Shown here: positions 8,173-15,759 of the stretch, one piece after another
How positions within the stretch are numbered: position 1 is the stretch's first letter
How the letters are laid out: each line of letters starts with the position of its first letter
Assembly (NCBI RefSeq): GCF_016924665.1
Contig: NZ_JAFFJT010000014.1
Span: 1 to 64,000 of the forward strand
From: Nocardioides sp. SYSU D00038
GTDB lineage: Bacteria > Actinomycetota > Actinomycetes > Propionibacteriales > Nocardioidaceae
Direction of reading: 5' to 3'
Length of the DNA: 64,000 bases
Notes under the pieces: model-generated
The model's input: the letters and a program-made list of their open reading frames with translations, nothing else
Database searches by the model: none
Told to the model about the DNA's origin: nothing
Translations under genes and position numbers: made by a program

Positions 8173-8976
8173 ATGTCCGCCGTCCTCGAGCTCACCGACG
8201 TGACCGTGAGGAGGGGGGACAACCTCCTCCTCGACCGCGTCAGCTGGACCGTGGAGGAGGACGAGCGCTGGGTGGTGCTCGGCCCCAACGGCGCGGGCAA
8301 GACCACGCTGCTCCAGATCGCCGCCGCCCAGCTGCACCCCACGTCGGGGCGGGCGGCAGTGCTCGAGGAGGTGCTGGGACGGGTCGACGTGTTCGAGCTC
8401 CGGCCCCGGATCGGGCTCACCTCGGCCGTGCTCGCCGAGCGGATCCCGCGCCACGAGAAGGTCGCCGACGTGGTGGTGTCGGCGTCGTACGGCGTGCTCG
8501 GCCGGTGGCGCGAGGACTACGACGAGCTCGACCACGACCGGGCCCGGTGGCTGATGCAGGAGATGGGCGTGACCGGCTTGCGCGACCGCACGTTCGGCAC
8601 CCTCAGTGAGGGCGAGCGCAAGCGGGTGCAGATCGCCCGGGCCCTGATGACCGATCCCGAGCTGCTGCTGCTCGACGAGCCCGGCGCCGGCCTCGACCTC
8701 GGTGGGCGCGAGGACCTGGTGGCCACGCTCTCCACGCTGGCCTACGACCCCGACTCGCCCGCCACCGTGCTGGTCTCGCACCACGTCGAGGAGATCCCCC
8801 CGGGCTTCTCCCACGCCCTGCTGCTGCGCGGTGGCCGGGTCACCGCCCAGGGGCTGGTCGACCACGTGCTGACCGAGGAGAACCTCTCGCGCACGTTCGG
8901 GATGCCGCTGACCCTCGACCGCGTCGACGGCCGGTTCGCGGCCCGCCGGCGGACCCGCCGGGCCGCCGGCCAGTGA
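8173..8976 (+). CDS. ABC-type ATP-binding protein without a neighbouring permease
   Basis: A single nucleotide-binding domain of 267 residues. It has Walker A GPNGAGKTT (residues 37-45), signature LSEGERKRVQIARAL, Walker B LLLLDEPGAGLDL and an H-loop in LVSHHVEEIPPGF. The Val-Glu-Glu-Ile-Pro segment after the H-loop and the overall layout resemble ModF-like or iron/molybdate-type ATPases. The last 20 residues are Arg-rich. No membrane partner or substrate-binding protein is adjacent, so it either pairs with a permease elsewhere or has a non-transport role. Start ATG at 8173 is set by a -10 box 6 nt upstream. Substrate unknown. Confidence 0.85.
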   Translation: MSAVLELTDVTVRRGDNLLLDRVSWTVEEDERWVVLGPNGAGKTTLLQIAAAQLHPTSGRAAVLEEVLGRVDVFELRPRIGLTSAVLAERIPRHEKVADVVVSASYGVLGRWREDYDELDHDRARWLMQEMGVTGLRDRTFGTLSEGERKRVQIARALMTDPELLLLDEPGAGLDLGGREDLVATLSTLAYDPDSPATVLVSHHVEEIPPGFSHALLLRGGRVTAQGLVDHVLTEENLSRTFGMPLTLDRVDGRFAARRRTRRAAGQ

Positions 8977-9000
8977 CCCGACCAGTGACCCGACCAGTCA
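8971..9000 (+). repeat. Short 12-bp tandem repeat spanning a stop codon
   Basis: CAGTGACCCGAC occurs twice in a row from 8971 and a third partial copy follows. The first copy contains the TGA stop of the ABC gene. It may be replication slippage; no function is evident. Confidence 0.5.
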
Positions 9001-9071
9001 CCTGCCGGTGACGGGGCCCGGTCCCCGGCCGCGAGCGGCGGAGCGAGCCCTCCGCCGGGGGAACCACCCGA

Positions 9072-9077
9072 TAGGGT
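9072..9077 (+). promoter_or_regulatory. Leaderless-type -10 box (TAGGGT)
   Basis: TAGGGT sits 6 nt before the ATG of the NfeD-like gene at 9084 and probably drives the three-gene run to 11495. Confidence 0.5.
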
Positions 9078-9083
9078 CGGGCC

Positions 9084-9545
9084 ATGGACTGGTTCCGCGA
9101 TCACCTCTGGGAGACGTGGCTCGGGGTGGGCATCGTCCTCGGCATCGCCGAGATGTTCTCCCTCGACCTGTTCCTGGCCATGCTCGCCTTCGGTGCGCTG
9201 GTCGGCATGCTGGCCGCGCTGCTCGGGCTGCCGTTCGTGGTCCAGGCGCTGCTCGCCGCCGGCGCGGCGGTCGCCACCCTGGGGCTGGTCCGCCCGCGGC
9301 TGGTCCAGCGCCTGCACCAGGGCCCCGAGCTCGCGCTCGGCCACGGCAAGCTGGTCGGCCAGCAGGGCGTGGTGACCGAGCGGATCACCGGTCTCGACGT
9401 CGGCCGGGTCCGGCTGGCGGGCGAGATCTGGTCCGCGGCGCCGTACGACTCCACCCTGGTCATCGAGCCCGGTGAGACCGTGGAGGTCCTGCAGATCCGC
9501 GGCGCCACGGCGTACGTCCACCCCATCCCCTCCCTGGAAGCGTGA
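9084..9545 (+). CDS. NfeD-like membrane protein
   Basis: A short (153-residue) NfeD-family protein. It has two or three N-terminal membrane helices (roughly residues 12-75, including WLGVGIVLGIAEMF and a Leu/Ala-rich hairpin) followed by a soluble C-terminal OB-fold-like beta domain containing GQQGVVTERI, the segment usual for this family. NfeD proteins are partners of SPFH/stomatin proteins, and such a protein is encoded 10 bases downstream. The pair probably forms a membrane microdomain or quality-control complex. Mycobacteria have the same two-gene order. No ClpP-like protease domain is present, so this is the short form. Confidence 0.85.
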   Translation: MDWFRDHLWETWLGVGIVLGIAEMFSLDLFLAMLAFGALVGMLAALLGLPFVVQALLAAGAAVATLGLVRPRLVQRLHQGPELALGHGKLVGQQGVVTERITGLDVGRVRLAGEIWSAAPYDSTLVIEPGETVEVLQIRGATAYVHPIPSLEA

Positions 9546-9555
9546 GGAGACGCCC

Positions 9556-10731
9556 ATGACCGTCGTCGTCCTGGTCCTGCTCGTCCTGCTGTTCCTGTTC
9601 GTGATCACGGTGCTGGCCAAGACCGTCCGCATCATCCCCCAGGCCCGCGCCGGTGTCGTCGAGCGGTTCGGCAAGTACAAGGAGACGCTGCCGGCCGGCC
9701 TCAACATCGTGGTGCCGTTCATCGACAAAGTGCGCTACCTCATCGACCTGCGCGAGCAGGTGGTGAGCTTCCCGCCGCAGCCGGTGATCACCGAGGACAA
9801 CCTCGTGGTCTCGATCGACACCGTCATCTACTTCCAGGTCACCGACCCGATCGCGGCGACCTACGAGATCGCCAACTACATCCAGGCCGTCGAGCAGCTC
9901 ACGATGACCACGCTGCGCAACATCGTCGGTGGCATGGACCTCGAGCAGACGCTGACCAGCCGCGAGGAGATCAACCACGGCCTGCGCGGCGTCCTCGACG
10001 AGGCCACCGGCAAGTGGGGCATCCGCGTCAACCGCGTGGAGATCAAGGGGATCGACCCGCCGCCCTCGATCAAGGACGCGATGGAGAAGCAGATGCGCGC
10101 CGACCGCGACAAGCGGGCGCTCATCCTCACCGCCGAGGGCCAGCGGCAGTCGGCGATCCTCACCGCCGAGGGCAACAAGCAGTCCGCGATCCTCAACGCC
10201 GAGGGCGACCGCGAGTCGCTGATCCTGCGCGCCCAGGCCGACCGCGAGGCCGCCATCCTGCGCGCCCAGGGTGAGGGCCAGGCCATCCAGACCGTCTTCC
10301 AGGCCATCCACGACGGCCAGCCCGACCAGTCGCTGCTGGCCTACCAGTACCTGCAGATGATGCCGAAGATCGCCGAGGGCGACGCCAACAAGGTCTGGAT
10401 CGTGCCGAGCGAGATCGGCAAGGCGCTCGAGGGCCTGGGGTCGACGATGAGCAACCTGCAGGGGATCCCGCAGGAGGTCGACGGACCGCGCACCCGCATC
10501 GACATGGGTCCGAGCGAGCCGCAGCTGCCCAAGGGCTCCGGCAACGACGCCGAGCAGAGCGAGGCGCAGGCGGCGGTGGAGGCCGCGATCGCCGAGGCGC
10601 GCAGCGCCGCCAACCCCGGTGCGGGCGCCGGCGTCGCCCAGACCGACGCCCAGGCCCCGGCCCCGGCACAGCCCGACGCGCCGCCGGCCGCACCGGGTGA
10701 CGACGGCTCCGGAGCGGCGCCCGGGGCGTGA
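9556..10731 (+). CDS. SPFH/Band 7 (stomatin-like) membrane protein
   Basis: 391 residues: an N-terminal membrane anchor (VVVLVLLVLLFLFVITVL, residues 3-20), then the SPFH domain starting VRIIPQARAGVVERFGKY. A long charged coiled coil follows, with three near-exact repeats of a 10-residue motif (LTAEGQRQSA, LTAEGNKQSA, LNAEGDRESL). The C-terminal 90 residues are Ala/Pro/Gln-rich and look disordered. Such proteins oligomerise under the inner membrane as scaffolds; QmcA is the enterobacterial counterpart. ATG at 9556 follows the sequence GAGGAGA, a good ribosome site. Its stop overlaps the next gene's GTG by four bases. Confidence 0.9.
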   Translation: MTVVVLVLLVLLFLFVITVLAKTVRIIPQARAGVVERFGKYKETLPAGLNIVVPFIDKVRYLIDLREQVVSFPPQPVITEDNLVVSIDTVIYFQVTDPIAATYEIANYIQAVEQLTMTTLRNIVGGMDLEQTLTSREEINHGLRGVLDEATGKWGIRVNRVEIKGIDPPPSIKDAMEKQMRADRDKRALILTAEGQRQSAILTAEGNKQSAILNAEGDRESLILRAQADREAAILRAQGEGQAIQTVFQAIHDGQPDQSLLAYQYLQMMPKIAEGDANKVWIVPSEIGKALEGLGSTMSNLQGIPQEVDGPRTRIDMGPSEPQLPKGSGNDAEQSEAQAAVEAAIAEARSAANPGAGAGVAQTDAQAPAPAQPDAPPAAPGDDGSGAAPGA

Positions 10732-11495
10732 GCCCGGCCGAGATGGCCCTGGTGCTCCTCGCGGGCACCGGGGCCGGTGGCATCAACACGCTCGTGGGCT
10801 CAGGCACGCTGATCACGTTCCCGACCCTGCTCGCGCTCGGCGTGCCGCCGGTGACCGCCAACGTCTCCAACAACATCGGGCTGGTCTCGGGGTCGGTGTC
10901 GGGGGCGATCGGCTACCGCCGCGAGCTCGCCGGGCAGCGCGCCCGGGTGCTGCGGCTGCTCTCGGCGTCGTTGGTCGGCGGGTTGGTGGGCGCGGTGCTG
11001 CTGCTGGTGCTGCCCGACGACGCGTTCTCGGCGATCGTGCCGGTGCTGATCATGGTGGGCGTGGTGCTGGTCGTGCTGCAACCGCGGCTGCAGCGCTGGG
11101 TCGCCGGTCGCCGGACCGCGGCCGCGGGCGACCGACCGGCCGGCGACCCGTGGTGGGCGTGGCCCGCGGCCCTGGGCACGGGGGTCTACGGCGGCTACTT
11201 CGGCGCCGCCCAGGGCGTGATCCTGATGGGCGTGCTCGGCATCGCCGTCGACGAGCCCCTGCAGCGGCTCAACGCGGTCAAGAACGTGCTCGCCGCCGGC
11301 GTCAACGGCGTCGCGGGGCTGCTGTTCGTGGTCGTGGCCGACGTCGACTGGGTGGTGGTGCTGCTGATCGCGGTGGGTTCGACGCTGGGCGGCGTGCTCG
11401 CGTCGGCCTACGGGCGCAAGCTGCCCGCGATCGTGCTGCGCTGCCTGATCGTCGTCGTCGGCCTCACCGCAGTGACGGTGCTGCTGCTCACCTGA
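10728..11495 (+). CDS. TauE/SafE-family membrane exporter
   Basis: A 255-residue polytopic membrane protein with about eight hydrophobic helices in two halves. The first half contains GAGGINTLVGSGTLITFPTL and the second GTGVYGGYFGAAQGVILMG. These Gly-rich helix starts are the characteristic duplicated motif of the TauE/SafE (DUF81) family, thought to move sulfite, sulfoacetate or other small organic anions. GTG at 10728 overlaps the TGA of the SPFH gene (GTGA), so expression is coupled to it. Whether transport is linked to the SPFH scaffold is unknown. The substrate cannot be told from sequence. Confidence 0.85.
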   Translation: MSPAEMALVLLAGTGAGGINTLVGSGTLITFPTLLALGVPPVTANVSNNIGLVSGSVSGAIGYRRELAGQRARVLRLLSASLVGGLVGAVLLLVLPDDAFSAIVPVLIMVGVVLVVLQPRLQRWVAGRRTAAAGDRPAGDPWWAWPAALGTGVYGGYFGAAQGVILMGVLGIAVDEPLQRLNAVKNVLAAGVNGVAGLLFVVVADVDWVVVLLIAVGSTLGGVLASAYGRKLPAIVLRCLIVVVGLTAVTVLLLT

Positions 11496-11570
11496 CCGCC
11501 CGACCCGGGCGGCCGGCGATGCGACCGGGCTGACGACCGGTGCGCCCGGACCTGTCGGCCAGAACCTCGA

Positions 11571-11598
11571 CCTCTCGGCCAGAACTCCGGCCGAGAGG
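11571..11598. terminator. First of two stacked hairpins between convergent genes
   Basis: CCTCTCGGCC and GGCCGAGAGG form a perfect 10-bp stem with an 8-nt loop. The phrase TCGGCCAGAAC also occurs just upstream at 11555, as a direct repeat. Confidence 0.55.
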
Positions 11599-11604
11599 TG
11601 CGGA

Positions 11605-11626
11605 TTTCCCCGGTGAACCGGGGAAA
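11605..11626. terminator. Second stacked hairpin (TTTCCCCGGT / ACCGGGGAAA)
   Basis: A perfect 10-bp palindrome with a 2-nt centre, 6 bases after the previous hairpin. A-tract and T-tract ends make it look like a symmetric bidirectional terminator for the exporter gene and the gene ending at 11639. Confidence 0.65.
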
Positions 11627-11638
11627 CCACCCGCCCCG

Positions 11639-12052
11639 TCAGGCAGCCTTGCGGGCCGCCCTGCGCGCCTTCCTCGCCGCCCGGCGGTCGGCGCGCGAGG
11701 TGGTGCGCAGGCCGAGGACCCCCGCGAGAACGGCGCCCGCGGCCGGGGCGGCGAGGGCCAGGCCGGTGCGCTGCGGCACCTCGCCCTGCCGCGGGCCGAT
11801 CAGGCCGGTGGCCAGGTCGGCGGCGTCGACAGCGATGCCCAGCGTGACCAGGCCGGTGCGACCACGGCCCTTGGCGAACAGCGTCGCGAGCCCGATGGCG
11901 ATCTCGCGGGAGCCGAACATCCGCGACAGGTAGGGCAGCTGCGGGTTGGCCCGGGCGTCGAGCTGGAGGGCCTGCGCGGCCAGGTCGGGGCGGGCCAGGG
12001 CCAGCGTGCCGACGGCGATCCGGCCGAGGGAGAGTCCGGTGACTGGGTTCAC
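11639..12052 (-). CDS. Small predicted membrane protein of unknown function
   Basis: 137 residues from a GTG at 12052 (product begins MNPVTGLSLGRIAVG). It has several moderately hydrophobic helices and ends in a strongly basic tail (RADRRAARKARRAARKAA). The layout suggests a small multi-span membrane protein, resembling DUF4267-like proteins, but I am not certain of the family. A TAGTCT box lies 7 nt before the start. The basic tail would sit on the cytoplasmic side by the positive-inside rule. Function unknown. Confidence 0.6.
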   Translation of the reverse strand: MNPVTGLSLGRIAVGTLALARPDLAAQALQLDARANPQLPYLSRMFGSREIAIGLATLFAKGRGRTGLVTLGIAVDAADLATGLIGPRQGEVPQRTGLALAAPAAGAVLAGVLGLRTTSRADRRAARKARRAARKAA

Positions 12053-12059
12053 CCCAGGG

Positions 12060-12065
12060 AGACTA
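12060..12065 (-). promoter_or_regulatory. Leaderless-type -10 box (TAGTCT)
   Basis: TAGTCT on the minus strand is 7 nt before the GTG at 12052. Confidence 0.45.
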
Positions 12066-12154
12066 GCGCCCGCCCCTCGGCGACGGTGCGAGCCCTCGCC
12101 GCGCGGTGCTGGGTCCGTGGCGGGGCGCCACCAGCGGCATGGCACCCTCGCAGC

Positions 12155-13162
12155 GTGGACGCACGGGTGAGCGGACGGGGCTGGGTCGCGATCGGGGCGG
12201 CGGGCGCGGTGGTCGCCGCCCTCCTCGTCGCGTGGGTGGTGACCCGCGGCGGCTCCGGGGAGGAGGACGGCGCCGGGAAGCGGTCGCGGATCGCCGAGCT
12301 CGGCCCGGTGGTCCTCGACGGCGACCTGGTCGTGGGTGGGGCGACCGTGAGCGACGGCGACCTGCCCCCCACCTCGGTGGGCTCCTCGACCGACGGCTAC
12401 GTCGTGAGCTACCAGGAGCGCAGCAGCGGTGCGAGCCGGGTGCTGGTGCTCGACCGCGACGGCGCCGAGCTGCGGCGCGTCGACGACACGTTCGGCCTCG
12501 CCATCACCGACCCCGGGTCGGGCTCCGCGGCCTGGGTCGAGGGCACCGGGCGCCGCCGCGAGCTGGTGCTGGCCGAGGTCGGCAGCGGCGACGAGCTGGG
12601 CCGCTGGCCGGTCGACGCCTTCGCCCTGCCCGGTGCCGTGCACGGCGCGGAGGTCGCGGTGAGCGACGGCGAGACCTCGCAGGTGTACCGGGCCGGCGAC
12701 GACGAGCCCGCCACGCTCGGCTTCGTGCCCGCCGGCGACGTCGTGCTCGACCTCGACGACGACCTGCTGGTGACCGGCGACCTCGACGGTCGGGTCACCA
12801 CCTGGACCCGCGACGGGGAGGTCCTCGGCGAGCTCGAGGGCATGTTCTCGGCCGTCCTCGACCCCGCCGGCGACCGGCTCGCCGGCATCGGGCAGCCCGA
12901 GCCCGCCGTGGTCGCCGGGACGGACGGGGCGGTCGAGCCCCTCGACCTCGACGACGAGGCGGTGCTCGGCGTCGCCTGGCACGGGAGGTCGACGGTGGTC
13001 GTCGACGTCGGCGTCGCGGCCGCGGAGGAGCAGGTGGGCGCCCGCTACGCCTGCGACGCCGCCGCCCGGTCCTGCCGAGCGGTGCCCGCCCCCGACGGGG
13101 CCACCGTCGGCACCCTGGTCTCCAACGACGCCGTCGGGCAGCTGCTGGTGAGCGGCGGCTGA
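12155..13162 (+). CDS. Membrane-anchored, predicted extracytoplasmic beta-propeller-like protein
   Basis: 335 residues. A single N-terminal membrane anchor (WVAIGAAGAVVAALLVAWVV, residues about 10-29) is followed by a long Asp/Gly-rich extracytoplasmic domain. That domain repeats short beta-strand units such as VLDGDLVVGG, VLVLDRDGAELRRV and TTWTRDGEVLGELEG. Blades of this kind suggest a WD40/PQQ-like propeller, but no repeat matches a family strongly. Two Cys near the C-terminus (YACDAAARSC) may form a disulfide. GTG at 12155 is chosen because it precedes the anchor; GTG at 12167 is also possible. It converges on the hydrolase gene with one base between stops. Function unknown. Confidence 0.6.
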   Translation: MDARVSGRGWVAIGAAGAVVAALLVAWVVTRGGSGEEDGAGKRSRIAELGPVVLDGDLVVGGATVSDGDLPPTSVGSSTDGYVVSYQERSSGASRVLVLDRDGAELRRVDDTFGLAITDPGSGSAAWVEGTGRRRELVLAEVGSGDELGRWPVDAFALPGAVHGAEVAVSDGETSQVYRAGDDEPATLGFVPAGDVVLDLDDDLLVTGDLDGRVTTWTRDGEVLGELEGMFSAVLDPAGDRLAGIGQPEPAVVAGTDGAVEPLDLDDEAVLGVAWHGRSTVVVDVGVAAAEEQVGARYACDAAARSCRAVPAPDGATVGTLVSNDAVGQLLVSGG

Positions 13163-13163
13163 C

Positions 13164-14147
13164 TCAGATCAGGTCGCGCTTGGGCGGGGCGACGTACGCC
13201 GCCAGCCAGCGCCCGATCTCGTCGTAGGCCTGCTTGCGCGGCCCGGGGCGCGAGAGCACGACGTCGTGGCGGGCCCCGGCGACGGCGATGTAGGTGACGT
13301 GGCTGCCGTAGGACGTCGCCCAGCGACGGATCTGCGGCACCGAGAGCACGATGTCGGTGCCGTGCACGTCGTCGCCCATCGCCGTGGGGGTCGACGACCG
13401 GTCCGACGACAGCACCAGCACCGGGCAGTCGAGCCCCAGGCCGCGGTGCAGCCGGGCGTGACCGCGACGGATGGCGGCCAGCCACCCGGCGTAGACCGTG
13501 AACGACGAGACCGGCTTCCAGTCGAGGTTGAACTCCCACTCGCCCTCGTGGTCGACGTGGAGGCTGCGTGCGTAGAGCCCGGTCACGGTGCGCTTGATCT
13601 CGCGCATCGGCCGCCGGGTGGCCACGCCCTTGATCACCGGGGTGCCCACCACCCGCATCACCGCCGAGCCCTGGAGGTCGAGCCAGGGGGAGTTCATCAC
13701 GGCGCCCCTGAGCTCATTCGGACGCCGCTCGTCGGCCCACAGCCCGCTGATCAGGCCGCCGGTGGAGTGGGCCGAGACGACCACGTGGTCGTGCCCGTCG
13801 CGCACGGTGACCCGGCGCCAGGCCTCGTCGAGCTCGGGGAAGTAGTCGCGCAGGTCGGTGATGAAGTTGGGCGTCTGGTGCGGGCGGAGCGAGCGACCGT
13901 ACTTGCGCAGGTCGAGGGCGTAGAAGTCGTAGCCGCGCGCGGTCCACCACTCGGCGAACTCGGCCTGGAAGAAGTAGTCGGCGAAGCCGTGGAGGTGCAG
14001 CACCGCCTTGGTCGTCGGCACGTCGGAGGCGCGGGAGACCAGCGTGGCGACCACCTCGCCCTCGTCGTCGCGGGGGAGCGGGATCGTCTCGGCCGCGAAG
14101 GGCCGGCCGAGGACGTCGGTGACGGCGTCTGCTGGGTCCACGGGCAC
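13164..14147 (-). CDS. Alpha/beta hydrolase (serine hydrolase, S33/lysophospholipase type)
   Basis: About 327 residues with the alpha/beta-hydrolase order: the strand and oxyanion segment AVLHLHGFADYF, the nucleophile elbow VVSAHSTGGLISG with Ser in A-H-S-T-G, and a late GSHVTYIAVAGARHDVVLS segment carrying the catalytic His. The layout is that of monoacylglycerol lipase or lysophospholipase-like enzymes; the substrate is unknown. There is no signal peptide. GTG at 14147 is the most economical start. Farther-upstream in-frame codons give Arg-rich sequence typical of non-coding GC-rich DNA. It stands apart from the gene upstream (gap 74 bases). Confidence 0.8.
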   Translation of the reverse strand: MPVDPADAVTDVLGRPFAAETIPLPRDDEGEVVATLVSRASDVPTTKAVLHLHGFADYFFQAEFAEWWTARGYDFYALDLRKYGRSLRPHQTPNFITDLRDYFPELDEAWRRVTVRDGHDHVVVSAHSTGGLISGLWADERRPNELRGAVMNSPWLDLQGSAVMRVVGTPVIKGVATRRPMREIKRTVTGLYARSLHVDHEGEWEFNLDWKPVSSFTVYAGWLAAIRRGHARLHRGLGLDCPVLVLSSDRSSTPTAMGDDVHGTDIVLSVPQIRRWATSYGSHVTYIAVAGARHDVVLSRPGPRKQAYDEIGRWLAAYVAPPKRDLI

Positions 14148-14221
14148 GCCTGCATCCTCGCAGGCCCGGGCCGAAGTCGGCGGCAGCCCCACCCGGTCGC
14201 GGACGCGGGGGCCATTGACCC

Positions 14222-14929
14222 TCAGCCGCGGTACGACGCCGCGGCGGCGACCAGGCCGGCGAGCAGGCCCACGTCGGCTGCGGTCTCGGGGTGCCACTGC
14301 ACGGCCACGCAGAACCGCTCGCCAGGGGCCTCCATCGCCTCCACGGTGCCGTCGGCGGCGTGCGCGACCGCGGCGAAGCCCGGGTGGGCGGCGACCGACT
14401 GGTGGTGGTGGCAGTTCACGGTCAACGACGGTCCGACCAGCCCGCCGACCCGCGAGCCGTCCGCCGTGGTGACGTCCACGGCACCGAACGCGTCGCCACC
14501 CGGGTCATGGCCGTCGTGGCCCACCAGGTCGGGGGTGTGCTGGTCGAGCGCGCCCCCGGCGTGCACCGCCATCAGCTGCATGCCCCGGCACACGCCGAGC
14601 AACGGCACCCCTGCGGCGGCTGCCGCGTCGAGCAGCGCGAGCTCCCAGGTGTCGCGGTCGGTGCGCCACGAGCGGGTGCGCTCGTGGGGCTCGGCGCCGT
14701 AGCGACCGGGGTCGACGTCGGCGCCGCCGCTGATGACCAGCCCGTCGATCCGCCCGACCACCGCCTCCGCCGCTCCCACCGGGTCGACCGGAGGCAGCAG
14801 CACCGGCACGCCGCCCACCGACCGCACCGCGTCGGCGTAGTCGCTGGGCAGCAGGTCGGCGCGCTGCGACCAGACGCCCCAGCGGGCGTCCTCGCGGTAG
14901 GTCGACAGGCCGATGACCGGAGCCGTCAC
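14222..14929 (-). CDS. Class I glutamine amidotransferase-like gamma-glutamyl hydrolase (PuuD type)
   Basis: 235 residues of the peptidase C26/PuuD group, which cleaves gamma-glutamyl amides to glutamate plus an amino acid. The fold starts VIGLSTYREDARWG. The nucleophile Cys is in LLGVCRGMQLMAVHAGG and the catalytic His is in VQWHPE near the C-terminus. It is the last gene of the run GntR, ligase, aldehyde dehydrogenase, SDR, hydrolase, with 7 bases between it and the SDR stop. In the Puu pathway this enzyme performs the final release step, so by context it should hydrolyse the gamma-glutamyl acid made by the aldehyde dehydrogenase. Start is GTG at 14929. Confidence 0.88.
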   Translation of the reverse strand: MTAPVIGLSTYREDARWGVWSQRADLLPSDYADAVRSVGGVPVLLPPVDPVGAAEAVVGRIDGLVISGGADVDPGRYGAEPHERTRSWRTDRDTWELALLDAAAAAGVPLLGVCRGMQLMAVHAGGALDQHTPDLVGHDGHDPGGDAFGAVDVTTADGSRVGGLVGPSLTVNCHHHQSVAAHPGFAAVAHAADGTVEAMEAPGERFCVAVQWHPETAADVGLLAGLVAAAASYRG

Positions 14930-14936
14930 GGCCGCC

Positions 14937-15716
14937 TCACAGCGGGGTGACGTAGGCGCCGGAGATGCCGCCGTCGACCAGGAACGTGCTGGCGGTCATG
15001 AACGAGGAGTCGTCGGAGGCCAGGAAGAGCACGGCGGCCGCCATCTCCTCGGGCTCGCCGAACCGGCCCATCGGCACGTGCACCAGCCGACGGGCGGCGC
15101 GCTCGGCGTCCTTGGCGAACAGCTCCTGCAGCAGCGGCGTGTTCACCGGCCCGGGGCACAGCGCGTTGACCCGGATGCCCTGGCGGGCGAACTGGACGCC
15201 GAGCTCGCGCGACATCGAGAGCACGCCGCCCTTGGAGGCGGAGTAGGAGATCTGACTGGTGGCCGCGCCCATCACCGCCACGAAGGAGGCGGTGTTGATG
15301 ATCGAGCCGCGGCCCTGCTCGAGCATGTGGGGGATCGCGGCCTTGCAGCACAGGTAGACGCTGGTGAGGTTGACCTCCTGCACCCGGCGCCAGGCATCGA
15401 GGTCGGTGTCGAGGATCGAGTCGTCCTCGGGCGGGCTGATGCCGGCGTTGTTGAACGCGATGTCGACCGAGCCGTAGGTGTCCTTGGCGGTCTGGAAGAG
15501 TGCGTCGACCTGCTCCTTGTCGGTGACGTCGACGTGCACGTACGTCGCGACCTGCTCGCCGCCGAGCTGGCCCACCACCTCGTGGCCGCGCTGGTCGTCG
15601 ATGTCGCCGATCACGACCCGGGCGCCCTCCTCGACGAAGCGCTGCACGGTCGCCAGGCCGATGCCCGAGCAGCCGCCGGTGACGACCGCGACCCGGTCCT
15701 GGATGCGTCCTGCCAT
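14937..15716 (-). CDS. Short-chain dehydrogenase/reductase
   Basis: A classical SDR of 259 residues. The NAD(P)-binding motif is VVTGGCSGIGLA near the N-terminus, NNAG occurs in FNNAGISPPEDD, and the active-site Tyr and Lys are in SYSASKGG. Asp in VVIGDIDDQRG after the second strand favours NAD+ over NADP+. In this operon it sits between the aldehyde dehydrogenase and the PuuD-type hydrolase. That position suits oxidation of the hydroxyl of a gamma-glutamyl amino-alcohol to the aldehyde (inference). An alternative is a stand-alone alcohol dehydrogenase for a related side chain. Start is ATG at 15716, preceded on the minus strand by GGAGAACC. Confidence 0.9.
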   Translation of the reverse strand: MAGRIQDRVAVVTGGCSGIGLATVQRFVEEGARVVIGDIDDQRGHEVVGQLGGEQVATYVHVDVTDKEQVDALFQTAKDTYGSVDIAFNNAGISPPEDDSILDTDLDAWRRVQEVNLTSVYLCCKAAIPHMLEQGRGSIINTASFVAVMGAATSQISYSASKGGVLSMSRELGVQFARQGIRVNALCPGPVNTPLLQELFAKDAERAARRLVHVPMGRFGEPEEMAAAVLFLASDDSSFMTASTFLVDGGISGAYVTPL

Positions 15717-15759
15717 GGGTGGTGGTTCTCCTTCGTGCCGAGGTGGGGGGTGGATCGGG

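Noticed and set aside
8173..8976. Complete ABC transporter operon
   Set aside because: Neither flanking gene encodes a permease or binding protein. The following genes are NfeD, SPFH and TauE-type proteins with their own promoter.
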